Of a stretch of DNA of 64,000 nucleotides, positions 52,581 to 60,909 are shown one piece after another. This DNA is from RGIG3102 sp964525015 (GTDB taxonomy: Bacteria > Bacillota > Clostridia > Oscillospirales > Ruminococcaceae): assembly GCA_964525015.1 (NCBI GenBank), contig CAZGFY010000006.1, positions 1 to 64,000 on the forward strand, written 5' to 3'. The position numbers and the translations under genes are program-made. How positions within the stretch are numbered: the stretch's first letter is position 1; each line of letters begins with the position of its first letter. The notes under the pieces were generated by a model that saw only the letters and a program-made list of their open reading frames with translations, searched no databases and was not told the origin of the DNA.

Positions 52581-52613
52581 AGATATGATATCATATCTTA
52601 TGTAGGATTTCAA
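52581..52613 (-). promoter_or_regulatory. Promoter with an 18-bp perfect palindrome over the -10 box
   Basis: Minus strand TTGAAA (52608-52613), 17-bp spacer and TATCAT (52585-52590). The -10 lies inside the perfect palindrome AGATATGATATCATATCT (52581-52598). A protein bound there would shut the winged-helix gene off and could also affect the macrodomain promoter about 25 bp away. Confidence 0.65.
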
Positions 52614-52620
52614 TTTTTAA

Positions 52621-52649
52621 TTTACATACATAAATTATTGCAGTATAAT
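52621..52649 (+). promoter_or_regulatory. Promoter of the macrodomain-SirTM operon
   Basis: TTTACA (52621-52626), 17-bp spacer, TATAAT (52644-52649), about 20 bases before the gene. Confidence 0.75.
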
Positions 52650-52669
52650 ATATAAAAAGGGGTGCGAGA

Positions 52670-53446
52670 ATGAAAAAAGATGAAAAGTTATTGTTTTTAA
52701 TTAAATATTTATTAAGTGAAGATGAAAGATATAAAAATCAAGAAATTCCTAAAGAATATGATAAACAGTTTATGCTTTTTAGGGCTTTATTAAACATTAG
52801 GCAAGCTAAAAATATAAGCGATGAATTTATAAATATTCAAGATGAGTTTTTGCAAGAAATTTTGAATGAAAAAGAAATAACAGATATTAACGCTTTAAAA
52901 GAAATAAAACCCAATATAATTTTATGGCAAGGTGATATTACCACATTAAAAGTGGATGCGATTGTAAATGCAGCTAATAGTGGGATGCTCGGATGTTTTT
53001 ATCCTAACCATAACTGTATTGACAATGTTATACACACTTATTCAGGTGTTCAATTAAGGCTTGATTGCAATGAAATTATGCAAAATCAAAAAAAAGAAGA
53101 AGAAACTGGCAAAGCAAAAATTACAAAAGCCTATAATCTTCCAGCAAAGTTTATTTTACACACAGTAGGGCCGATAATTTATGATAGTGTAACAGATGAA
53201 AAGTGCAGTTTATTAGCTTCTAGTTATCGTGAATGTTTAACTCTAGCAGATAAAAATAATATAAATTCAATAGCATTTTGTTGTATTTCAACGGGAGAAT
53301 TTAGATTTCCAAATGATACTGCTGCTGAAATTGCAATTAAAACGATTTTGGAGTATTTGAATAATAATAATACAAATATAAAGAAAGTGGTATTTAATGT
53401 TTTTAAAGATATAGATAGGGATATATATGAAAAGTTACTTAGATGA
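52670..53446 (+). CDS. Zinc-type macrodomain ADP-ribosyl hydrolase
   Basis: A 258-residue macrodomain of the SirTM-linked class. An N-terminal helical extension of about 80 residues precedes the domain. ADP-ribose binding is marked by LWQGDITTLKVDAIVNAANS (about 85-104). The insert GCFYPNHNCIDNVIH supplies C109, H114 and C116, the zinc ligands of this class. The distal loop is CCISTGEFRFP. It would remove ADP-ribose added by the SirTM encoded next, with which it overlaps by 20 bases. GGGG lies upstream of the ATG. Confidence 0.92.
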   Translation: MKKDEKLLFLIKYLLSEDERYKNQEIPKEYDKQFMLFRALLNIRQAKNISDEFINIQDEFLQEILNEKEITDINALKEIKPNIILWQGDITTLKVDAIVNAANSGMLGCFYPNHNCIDNVIHTYSGVQLRLDCNEIMQNQKKEEETGKAKITKAYNLPAKFILHTVGPIIYDSVTDEKCSLLASSYRECLTLADKNNINSIAFCCISTGEFRFPNDTAAEIAIKTILEYLNNNNTNIKKVVFNVFKDIDRDIYEKLLR

Positions 53447-54275
53447 AATTAAAAGTGTAGTACAAAAACTCCAAAATGCACAAGCAGTTTTGATTGGTGC
53501 TGGGGCAGGGCTTTCAGCAGCTGCAGGGCACACATATTCTGGAGATAGATTTTTTGATAATTTTTTAGATTTCCATAAAAAATATGGGATACCTGATATG
53601 TATTCAGGTGGGTTTTATGAGTTTAAAACCCAAGAAGAATTTTATGCTTGGTGGAGTAGGCAGATTTATCTCAATAGATATAAAGAACAAGAAAGCGAGC
53701 TATATAAAACTTTAAGAAAGTTAATTAAGGATAAAAATTATTTTGTTTTAACAACAAATGTTGATAATATGTTTTTGGATAATGGCTTTAGTAAAGAAAG
53801 GATTTTTTATACACAAGGTAATTATGGGCTTTTTCAATGTAAAAATGCTTGTCATAATAAAACATATGATAATAAGGATATCATTTTAAAAATGATTAGT
53901 GAGCAAAAAGATATGAAAGTTCCAAGCTATTTAATTCCGAAATGCCCGGTTTGTGGTAGTAAAATGGATATGAATTTAAGAAAAGATGCAAACTTTGTTC
54001 AGGATGATATCTGGTATGAAATGGGCGATAGATATAGCAGTTTTATAAATGAAAATAAGGATAAAAATTTAGTTTTATTAGAACTTGGAGTTGGAATGAA
54101 CACACCGAGTGTTATAAAATATCCATTTTGGCAATTAACTTATAATAATAAAAATGCAAGTTTAATAACCATTAGTAAAGATACACTAGGCGTTCCAAAA
54201 GAGATTATTAATCAATCAATAGTAATTGATGAAGATATTAAAAAAGTTTTCGAGGATATATTAAAACATAAATAA
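53427..54275 (+). CDS. SirTM sirtuin, protein ADP-ribosyltransferase
   Basis: A 282-residue class M sirtuin. NAD is bound through GAGAGLSAAAGHTY (about 24-37) and TTNVDNMF (109-116). The deacetylase histidine is replaced by Q130 (FYTQGNYG), as in SirTMs that transfer ADP-ribose. A zinc ribbon uses C138, C142, C173 and C176. Known SirTM operons modify a lipoylated GcvH-like carrier made by neighbouring genes; neither that carrier nor a lipoate ligase is present here, so the target is unknown. Confidence 0.92.
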   Translation: MKSYLDEIKSVVQKLQNAQAVLIGAGAGLSAAAGHTYSGDRFFDNFLDFHKKYGIPDMYSGGFYEFKTQEEFYAWWSRQIYLNRYKEQESELYKTLRKLIKDKNYFVLTTNVDNMFLDNGFSKERIFYTQGNYGLFQCKNACHNKTYDNKDIILKMISEQKDMKVPSYLIPKCPVCGSKMDMNLRKDANFVQDDIWYEMGDRYSSFINENKDKNLVLLELGVGMNTPSVIKYPFWQLTYNNKNASLITISKDTLGVPKEIINQSIVIDEDIKKVFEDILKHK

Positions 54276-54324
54276 AATAAAATGATAGTAGATTTTTAAT
54301 TTTCTACTATCATTTTATTTTATT
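54271..54324. terminator. 22-bp perfect terminator shared by sirTM and xpt
   Basis: The stem pairs 54271-54292 with 54303-54324 without mismatch, with a 10-base T-rich loop. It includes the last bases of both convergent genes. Confidence 0.88.
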
Positions 54325-54889
54325 TAAACTTTATAGTTCTATCAGAAATATCATCTAAAATAGCAAGGCTTTCAAGCTGATAACCCAGATTTCTTATTGT
54401 GTTACCACCTTCTTGGAATCCTTTTTCAATAACGATACCAATACCGGCAACGTTACACTTAGATTGGTTTGCCACATCAATAAGTCCTAAAAGAGCATTT
54501 CCAGCAGCTAAAAAATCATCAATGATTAAAATACTATCATCACTATTTAAAAACTTTTTAGAAACTGTAATAGTGTAGTCTTTTTTATAGGTAAAAGAAT
54601 GAACTTCGCTTGTGTATAAATCACCATCTAAATTTTTGCTTTTAGCTTTTTTTGCAAATAATACAGGAACATTAAAATGCTGAGCAGCAATAGATGCAAT
54701 AGCAATTCCAGAAGCTTCAATTGTTAGAATTTTAGTGATTTTTTTGTCTTTAAATCTTGATTTTAATTCTTTTCCGATTTCATTTAATAAAGTTATATCT
54801 AATTGATGATTTAAAAAGCTGTCAACTTTTAAAATATTTCCTTCTTTTAAAACTCCATCTTTTAGAATTCGCTGTTTTAGTAATTCCAT
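54320..54889 (-). CDS. xpt: Xanthine phosphoribosyltransferase
   Basis: A 189-residue type I phosphoribosyltransferase that salvages xanthine to XMP. The PRPP-binding motif is ILIIDDFLAAGNAL (about 121-134), and the N-terminal LLKQRILKDGVLKEGNILKVDSFLNHQ is typical of Xpt. A GAAAGGGT site precedes the ATG. Unlike many Firmicutes, its leader shows no purine riboswitch core. The permease at 10571 has one instead. Confidence 0.95.
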   Translation of the reverse strand: MELLKQRILKDGVLKEGNILKVDSFLNHQLDITLLNEIGKELKSRFKDKKITKILTIEASGIAIASIAAQHFNVPVLFAKKAKSKNLDGDLYTSEVHSFTYKKDYTITVSKKFLNSDDSILIIDDFLAAGNALLGLIDVANQSKCNVAGIGIVIEKGFQEGGNTIRNLGYQLESLAILDDISDRTIKFK

Positions 54890-55011
54890 TGGTAACCCTT
54901 TCTTTGGTTAAATATTTTATATTATATCAGTTGCCCTATGAAATAGTATATCATAAAATATTAAAAAAATGAATATCTTATTATTAAAAGTAATTAAAAA
55001 GGGGAAAAAAT

Positions 55012-55824
55012 TTGAAAGTTAAAAATATGGTGGTTTTTTTATATTTAGTTATAGCAGTAGTGGTTATCATATCTTTTAGTACAAATGGAACTGATTTAGC
55101 AAATACAAATTTTAATAAAGCAATTGATACTTTATCATATCAGCTACAAAACCCACACTTATATGCGTTAAAACTAGATGAAAGCGTAGAAACTATATCA
55201 TCAGAGGAAAAGGTGGTATACTTAACTTTTGATGATGGGCCAAGTCCGAGAACAGGTGAAATATTAGACATTTTAAAAGAATATAATATTAAGGCAACAT
55301 TTTTTGTTTTACAGCCACAAGAAGAGGAATATAGCGAATACTTAATAAGGGCTGCTGATGAAGGGCATTCAATTGGTATACATACAAGTAGTCATAAATA
55401 CAAAGAAATATATGAAAGTGTAGAAAGTTATTTATTAGATTTTGAAAATGCATATAGTTATATAAAAACTACAACAGGCTTAACACCAAATATCTTTAGA
55501 TTTCCTGGTGGTAGCGTGAATAATTATAATAAAGATATAATAAATGATTTAGTTAAAGAGATGACAAGAAGGGGATTTGTATATTTTGATTGGAATGTTG
55601 AAAGTAATGATAGTAATGAAAATTTATCATCAAATTCGATTTATAACAATGTTATAGAAGGTGTTGGTGAAAAAGAGAGAGCAATAATTATAATGCATGA
55701 TTCCTATACAAGAAAGACAACAGTGGAAGCACTTGATGAAATTATAAAAACTCTTTTAGAAAAAGGCTATGTTTTTAAAACATTAGATGAAACAGTAGAT
55801 CCAATACAATTTAAATTAAAATAA
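55012..55824 (+). CDS. Polysaccharide deacetylase (NodB/CE4 family)
   Basis: A 270-residue enzyme with one N-terminal membrane helix (about 5-25), so anchored outside the cell. The CE4 motifs are present: TFDDGPSP (about 74-81, catalytic and metal Asp), HTSSHKY (metal His pair, about 122-128), FRFPGG (about 163-168) and IIMHDS near the end. It probably removes acetyl groups from peptidoglycan or another glycan. I take the TTG at 55012, 7 bases after AAAAAGGGG; ATG at 55027 is the alternative. Confidence 0.9.
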   Translation: MKVKNMVVFLYLVIAVVVIISFSTNGTDLANTNFNKAIDTLSYQLQNPHLYALKLDESVETISSEEKVVYLTFDDGPSPRTGEILDILKEYNIKATFFVLQPQEEEYSEYLIRAADEGHSIGIHTSSHKYKEIYESVESYLLDFENAYSYIKTTTGLTPNIFRFPGGSVNNYNKDIINDLVKEMTRRGFVYFDWNVESNDSNENLSSNSIYNNVIEGVGEKERAIIIMHDSYTRKTTVEALDEIIKTLLEKGYVFKTLDETVDPIQFKLK

Positions 55825-55856
55825 AAAACAGCTTACCTTTAAAGGTAAGCTGTTTT
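55825..55856. terminator. Intrinsic terminator between convergent genes
   Basis: A perfect 16-bp inverted repeat with no spacer, AAAACAGCTTACCTTT followed by its complement; the central bases form the loop. It serves the deacetylase and the small membrane gene. Confidence 0.88.
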
Positions 55857-55862
55857 AATTAT

Positions 55863-56039
55863 TTAAAATAGGAATAAGGAAATAATAAATATTAAGGCAA
55901 TAATAAAAATTGGAAAAATAAAGGATGACTTTGCTGATTTTTCAAGATTTAACTTTCGCAGAGTATAAAATACTAAATAAACAATAAATATGAAAATTAA
56001 AATATACAATGTATTGTAATTATTTAAAACATCTGCCAT
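55863..56039 (-). CDS. 58-residue membrane protein
   Basis: A small protein beginning MADVLNNYNTLYILIFIFIV with two hydrophobic segments (about 11-27 and 39-58) joined by a basic loop (LRKLNLEKSAKSS). AAGGAAAGG lies upstream of the ATG. It starts 20 bases after the second amidohydrolase gene, so the three form one operon. I recognise no family; the function may relate to the hydrolases or be independent. Confidence 0.65.
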   Translation of the reverse strand: MADVLNNYNTLYILIFIFIVYLVFYTLRKLNLEKSAKSSFIFPIFIIALIFIISLFLF

Positions 56040-56059
56040 AAAACTTGCCTTTCCTTAAA

Positions 56060-57232
56060 TTATCCTTTTAAAACTTCGCCATTCATTATAATAGTTTCAG
56101 TTTTTGCTCTATAACTAAATAAATCATCACTCCAAATAACGATGTCAGCATCTTTTCCAACTTCGATTGAGCCAACACGATTGTCTATTCCACAAATTTT
56201 AGCAGCATTAATTGTAAGTGCTTTTAAAACAGTCATATAGCTTGCACCGTGATTTATAAATATAGCCGCTTGAGTTCTAATAAATTGAATTGGAATAACA
56301 GGGTGGTCTGTCATAATAGCGAATTCAATATCTGATTGCTCTAGAATTTTTGCAGTATCGAATGATTTATTAAATAATTCAAGCTTTGATTTTCCACCAA
56401 AAGTTGGTCCAATGATAACATTAACATTTCTATCTTTAATAAACTCTGTGATTAAATGAGATTCAGTAGCGTGTTCGATACTGCCAGTTAAGCCGAATTC
56501 TTCCATAATTTGAACAGCTGTAACTATATCATTTTGCTGATGTGCGTGCATTTTTACAGGCAGACCATTGAAAACTTTAGCAAGTCCGGCAAGTTTTGCA
56601 TTGTATTCAGGCTCTTTAGCTTCTTCGTTTCCATTTGCAAGTTCAGCTTCGTATTTTTTGATTTTTTCATCATATTTTTTAGCTTTAATTAGATTTTCTC
56701 TTAGCATTGAAGCAATAGCCATTCTAGTACCTGGCATTTTACCTTGATTACCAAATAATCTTTTTGGATTTTCGCCAAGAGCAATTTTCATAAATGCATC
56801 TTCAACGATACACATATCTTCAATAGTTTTTCCATGTGTTTTTAAAACACAGAAAGTACCAGCAAATACTTCGCCTGAGCCAGGGCCAGTTACAACAGTT
56901 GTTATACCAGTATCTAAAGCTGATTTAAATGCTGTGTCTTGAGGTTTTATAGCATCGTAACCTCTCATATGTGGAACAACAGGGTCTGTTCTTTCGTTTG
57001 TGTCATTACCAGGTTCAAGGCCTGCTTCTTGTGCTAAACCAATATGGCAATGAGCGTCGATTAATCCTGGTGTAACCATTTTACCATTAGCATCGATAAC
57101 TTTGGCAGCTGGATAATCAGCTTCGTTTAGTTTGCCAAGCTTGGCAATCTTGTTTCCTTCAACTAAAATATCACAAATTTCATTGTTTATATCAGCCATA
57201 CTATAAAGATTGGCGTTTTTAATTAATATCAT
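56060..57232 (-). CDS. Amidohydrolase, imidazolonepropionase-like (copy 2)
   Basis: A 390-residue metal-dependent amidohydrolase of the COG1228 type, cytoplasmic. Metal ligands are H61 and H63 (DAHCHIG), the histidines in KMHAHQQND (about 222-230) and SIEHATESH (about 246-254), and the aspartate in IMTDHPV (about 309-315). It is a close tandem duplicate of the gene at 57274, about 75% identical by eye; the metal ligands are the same in both. A lysine-rich insert near residues 180-205 is shared. The substrate (cyclic amide, dipeptide or similar) cannot be told. Confidence 0.88.
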   Translation of the reverse strand: MILIKNANLYSMADINNEICDILVEGNKIAKLGKLNEADYPAAKVIDANGKMVTPGLIDAHCHIGLAQEAGLEPGNDTNERTDPVVPHMRGYDAIKPQDTAFKSALDTGITTVVTGPGSGEVFAGTFCVLKTHGKTIEDMCIVEDAFMKIALGENPKRLFGNQGKMPGTRMAIASMLRENLIKAKKYDEKIKKYEAELANGNEEAKEPEYNAKLAGLAKVFNGLPVKMHAHQQNDIVTAVQIMEEFGLTGSIEHATESHLITEFIKDRNVNVIIGPTFGGKSKLELFNKSFDTAKILEQSDIEFAIMTDHPVIPIQFIRTQAAIFINHGASYMTVLKALTINAAKICGIDNRVGSIEVGKDADIVIWSDDLFSYRAKTETIIMNGEVLKG

Positions 57233-57273
57233 TTACATAATCCCCCATAAAAAGTTTATATATTAAGTAGTTA

Positions 57274-58446
57274 TTATCCTTTTAAAACTTCACCATTTAA
57301 AATGATAGTTTCAGTTTTAGCTGTGTAGTTAAATAAATCATCAGTCCAAATAATTATATCTGCATCTTTTCCAACTTCAATAGAGCCAACTCTATTATCT
57401 ATACCACATAGTTTTGCAGCATTAATAGTTAAAGCCTTTAGAATTGTCATATAGCTTGCACCATAGTTTATGTAAATAGCAGCTTGAGTTCTAGCGTGCT
57501 CAAGAGGAACAACAGGATGATCAGTCATAACAGCAAACTCAATTCCGTTTTCTTCTAAAATTTTAGCCGTTTCAAATGTTTTGTTGAACACTTCAAGTTT
57601 AACTTTTCCAACTAGTGTTGGGCCAATAACGACTTTTATATCATTATCTTTGATATATTCAGTGATTAAATGAGATTCAGAAGCATGTTCAATAGTTCCT
57701 TTTAAGCCGAACTCTTTCATAATTTGAATAGCCGTAACGATGTCGTTTTGTTGATGAGCGTGCATTTTAACAGGAAGACCGTTAAATACTTTTGAAAGTG
57801 CAGCTAATTTTGCATTATATTCAGGCTCAGTTGGATTTTCTTTTCCAGCCTCAACATCTGCTTGATACTTTTTCATTTTTTCATCGTATTTTTTAGCTTT
57901 TATTAAATTTTCTCTTAGCATAGCAGCGATAGCCATTCTAGTTGCAGGCATTTTGCCTTTTGTTCCAAAAAGTCTTTTTGGATTTTCGCCTAAAGCGATT
58001 TTCATAAATGAATCTTCAACGATACACATATCCTCGATAGTTTTTCCGTGTGTTTTTAATACGCAGAAAGTACCAGCGAAAATTTCCCCAGAACCCGGAC
58101 CAGTTGCAACAGTTGTAATACCAGCATCTAAAGCTAAAGGAAAGGCTTCATCTTGAGGTTTTACTGCATCATATCCTCGCATTTCAGGAACGATAGGGTC
58201 TGTCATTTCATTGGTATCATTACCAAAGTTTAATCCAGCTTGCTGTGAAACACCAACGTGGCAGTGAGCTTCGATAAGCCCTGGTGTAACCATTTTTCCA
58301 TCAGCGTTAATAACTCTTGCGTTTGGATAATCAGCTTCGTTTAGTTTTCCAACTTTTGCGATTTTACTTCCCTCAACTAAAATATCGCAGATTTCATTAT
58401 TAATATCTGCCATACTGTAAAGATTTGCGTTTTTAATTAGTATCAT
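57274..58446 (-). CDS. Amidohydrolase, imidazolonepropionase-like (copy 1)
   Basis: A 390-residue paralogue of the next gene in the operon. Metal ligands lie in EAHCHVG, KMHAHQQND, TIEHASESH and VMTDHPV. The Asp before the first HxH in copy 2 (DAHCH) is Glu here (EAHCH). I start at 58446, 8 bases after GGAGG; the frame is open 5 codons further. The two copies differ most around residues 70-80 and in the lysine-rich insert, so they may have split substrates. The promoter is at 58480-58509. Confidence 0.88.
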   Translation of the reverse strand: MILIKNANLYSMADINNEICDILVEGSKIAKVGKLNEADYPNARVINADGKMVTPGLIEAHCHVGVSQQAGLNFGNDTNEMTDPIVPEMRGYDAVKPQDEAFPLALDAGITTVATGPGSGEIFAGTFCVLKTHGKTIEDMCIVEDSFMKIALGENPKRLFGTKGKMPATRMAIAAMLRENLIKAKKYDEKMKKYQADVEAGKENPTEPEYNAKLAALSKVFNGLPVKMHAHQQNDIVTAIQIMKEFGLKGTIEHASESHLITEYIKDNDIKVVIGPTLVGKVKLEVFNKTFETAKILEENGIEFAVMTDHPVVPLEHARTQAAIYINYGASYMTILKALTINAAKLCGIDNRVGSIEVGKDADIIIWTDDLFNYTAKTETIILNGEVLKG

Positions 58447-58479
58447 TATAAATTCCTCCATTTTTAATTGTTTAAAATA

Positions 58480-58509
58480 AGTATATCATATCGATAATAT
58501 TTTTTGCAA
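58480..58509 (-). promoter_or_regulatory. Promoter of the amidohydrolase operon
   Basis: Minus strand TTGCAA (58504-58509), 18-bp spacer, TATACT (58480-58485). Confidence 0.65.
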
Positions 58510-58517
58510 TTAAAAAA

Positions 58518-58547
58518 CTAATCTATACTATTTTTAGTATAGATTAG
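58518..58547 (-). terminator. Terminator after the lipoprotein gene
   Basis: A 13-bp stem CTAATCTATACTA with its complement (58518-58530/58535-58547), a TTTT loop and a T6 run on the minus strand. Confidence 0.9.
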
Positions 58548-58592
58548 CTAATTTTTTATCTTAAAAAGAGGTTAAAATGGATTTTTAACCAA

Positions 58593-59393
58593 TTAATATT
58601 CCGTATATTCGCTTAAATCAGGGAAAGAAATTTCAAATGGCTGATTAAATGAATTGAAAACTAAATCAATTTTAGAAGTTGCCTCTTCTGGAGTTTCTAA
58701 AGTGGCAGAAAGCATATGCATTCTAATTATAGTGTTATCTTCACTAACTATAAGTGTAGTATATACTATATCTCCGCTATCAATACTTCCCTCACTTGAG
58801 CCGAGGGCACTAGCTAATTCATCAAAATTTATACTGGAGCTTGAATCGTAATTAAATTCAAAAATTTTATTTCCAGTTTCGCTATCATAAGTTAATGTAA
58901 TATCATTTGCATCATCAAAAGATGAAAAACTATTAAGGGTGTCTTGTGTGGAAAATAGGCTTCCAATATCGGTTTTTTCTTTAACTTTTATTCCCATAAC
59001 TTCTATATAAGAATAGCCATCTTTAAAATACATATCAAAAGAACCCATTACAGGTGCATCCATAGTAACTGCCATTAATGGATTATCTGGATTTGAAAAA
59101 TCTGTTTGCACTTTCATATACACATCCATAGATTCTTCTGATTCTTCTTGAAAAGCAGACATAAAAATTTCAAAATCTAAGTATTGCGCATCACTAACAG
59201 TATTTAATGAATTTGCAACAATATCAAGTTCAGCTTTTGCCTCGTCCCCAGTTATAATGCTTGGGGTTGTTGTTTCTTCTAATTGTGAAGAAGTAATTTC
59301 ATCGTTTGCCTTTTCTTGGCTAGAACAAGCCGAAAAGATAAGACTAATAGATACTAAAAAAGAAATAAGCAATAATTTTTTTATTTGTTTCAT
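58593..59393 (-). CDS. Lipoprotein of the DUF6612/LppX-like type
   Basis: A 266-residue secreted lipoprotein. The signal peptide ends at FSAC with the lipidated Cys23. A serine- and threonine-rich linker follows, then a domain of beta-strands with alternating polar residues (about 55-260) that fits the half-barrel lipoproteins such as LppX/LolA-like or DUF6612. These may carry lipid or act as stress sensors. It is monocistronic behind AGGAGG. Function not assigned. Confidence 0.75.
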   Translation of the reverse strand: MKQIKKLLLISFLVSISLIFSACSSQEKANDEITSSQLEETTTPSIITGDEAKAELDIVANSLNTVSDAQYLDFEIFMSAFQEESEESMDVYMKVQTDFSNPDNPLMAVTMDAPVMGSFDMYFKDGYSYIEVMGIKVKEKTDIGSLFSTQDTLNSFSSFDDANDITLTYDSETGNKIFEFNYDSSSSINFDELASALGSSEGSIDSGDIVYTTLIVSEDNTIIRMHMLSATLETPEEATSKIDLVFNSFNQPFEISFPDLSEYTEY

Positions 59394-59514
59394 AAAATAA
59401 ATCCTCCTAATAATCGATAGATATAAATTTCATACTGTAATTGTATCACGGAGATAGTACAAAAGTCAAGCTTTGTGATATATTAATTATTCGAATAAAA
59501 TATGGTTATTATAC

Positions 59515-59543
59515 TTTACAATGGATAAATTTTATAGTAAAAT
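59515..59543 (+). promoter_or_regulatory. Promoter of the pyrH operon
   Basis: TTTACA (59515-59520), 17-bp spacer, TAAAAT (59538-59543), about 33 bases before the GTG start. Confidence 0.65.
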
Positions 59544-59576
59544 ATAGAGAGAATAATTATAAGTGAGGTAAATAGG

Positions 59577-60281
59577 GTGTCAACATCATATAAAAGAGTG
59601 CTAATCAAATTAAGTGGTGAAGCATTAGCCGGTAATAAAGGCTTTGGGCTAGACTACGATACAGTTCTAGAAATTTGTGAAAGCATAAAAGCTGCACATT
59701 CACTAGGAGCAGAAATTGCAATAGTTGTAGGTGGCGGAAATTTCTGGCGAGGAAGAAGTAGCGGGCAAATGGAGAGAACAAGGGCGGACCAAATTGGAAT
59801 GCTTGCAACTGTTATGAATGCTTTATCAGTTGCAGATGCACTAGAACAACTAGGAGTTGAAGTTAGAGTTCAAACAGCTTTAATGATGAATCAAGTTGCA
59901 GAGCCATATATTAGAAATAAAGCTACAAGACACCTTGAAAAGGGAAGAGTTGTGATTTTTGCTTGTGGAACAGGGAATCCATATTTCTCAACAGATACAG
60001 CAGCAGCTTTAAGAGCAGCAGAAGTTAATGCTGAAATAATCTTTAAGGCAACAATGGTAGATGGGGTTTATGATAAAGATCCAAAAGTTTTTGCTGATGC
60101 AGTGAAATATGATGAATTATCATTTACAAGAGTTTTAAACGACCAATTGAATGTTATGGATATGACAGCAGCTACTATGTGCAGAGATAATAATCTTCCA
60201 ATATTAGTATTTGATTTAAAAGACGATAATATAAGTAGAGCCCTTAAAGGCGAAAAAATAGGAACTTTAGTTAAGGAGTAA
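59577..60281 (+). CDS. pyrH: UMP kinase
   Basis: A 234-residue hexameric UMP kinase of the amino-acid kinase fold, making UDP from UMP and ATP. Motifs are VLIKLSGEALAG (about 8-19), VVGGGNFWRGR (about 51-61) and GTGNPYFSTDTAAALRA (about 131-147). It starts with GTG, 8 bases after GTGAGG. It leads pyrH-frr-uppS-cdsA, a conserved bacterial order, although tsf and rpsB are not directly upstream here. Confidence 0.96.
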   Translation: MSTSYKRVLIKLSGEALAGNKGFGLDYDTVLEICESIKAAHSLGAEIAIVVGGGNFWRGRSSGQMERTRADQIGMLATVMNALSVADALEQLGVEVRVQTALMMNQVAEPYIRNKATRHLEKGRVVIFACGTGNPYFSTDTAAALRAAEVNAEIIFKATMVDGVYDKDPKVFADAVKYDELSFTRVLNDQLNVMDMTAATMCRDNNLPILVFDLKDDNISRALKGEKIGTLVKE

Positions 60282-60287
60282 TTTATT

Positions 60288-60833
60288 ATGACAAAACCAT
60301 ATGAAGAAAGAATGAAGAGTGCAGTAAAGCATTTAGAGCAAGAATACACTTCGATTAGAGCAGGAAGAGCAAACCCAGCTATTTTAGATAAAGTTACAGT
60401 TGATTATTACGGAACACCAACTGCTATTAATCAAGTTGCATCAGTTTCAGTTTCTGAAGCTAGAACATTATTAATATCACCTTGGGATAAAACATTAATT
60501 AGCCCAATCGTTAAAGCTATTCAAACTTCAGATATTGGAATTAATCCTATCGATGATGGACAAAGCATTAGACTAAACTTCCCACCTCCAACAGAGGAAA
60601 GAAGAAAAGCTTTAACTAAAGATGTTTCAAAAATGGCAGAAGACTCAAAAGTTGCAGTTAGAAATGTTCGCCGTGATGCAATTGATAAATTTAAAGCTCA
60701 AAAGAAAGCTAGCGAAATAACAGAAGATGATTTAAAATCATTAGAAGAACAAGTGCAAAAAATCACAGATAAATTCACAAAAGAAATTGATGCGATTGCA
60801 GCTATGAAAACAAAAGAAGTTATGGAACTATAA
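60288..60833 (+). CDS. frr: Ribosome recycling factor
   Basis: A 181-residue, full-length RRF that splits post-termination ribosomes with EF-G. The sequence SIRAGRANPAILDKVTVDYY (about 22-41) and VRNVRRDAIDKFK (about 124-136) are diagnostic. It lies 6 bases after pyrH and has AAGGAG overlapping the end of that gene. A terminator-like hairpin follows before uppS. Confidence 0.97.
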   Translation: MTKPYEERMKSAVKHLEQEYTSIRAGRANPAILDKVTVDYYGTPTAINQVASVSVSEARTLLISPWDKTLISPIVKAIQTSDIGINPIDDGQSIRLNFPPPTEERRKALTKDVSKMAEDSKVAVRNVRRDAIDKFKAQKKASEITEDDLKSLEEQVQKITDKFTKEIDAIAAMKTKEVMEL

Positions 60834-60860
60834 AAAGTCCCTGTAAAATGGAATTTATAA

Positions 60861-60890
60861 TTAAAGGGCACATTGCCCTTTAATTTTTTT
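60861..60890 (+). terminator. Intrinsic terminator between frr and uppS
   Basis: A 10-bp stem TTAAAGGGCA/TGCCCTTTAA with a 3-base loop and T7. It probably leaks, since uppS has no obvious promoter of its own. Confidence 0.8.
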
Positions 60891-60909
60891 AATAAGAGGT
60901 ACACTTTAT

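Noticed and set aside
54890..55011. Possible purine riboswitch upstream of xpt
   Set aside because: The leader was read for ATATGG, TTTCTAC and CCGTAAA on the minus strand; none is present, so only the permease has the aptamer.
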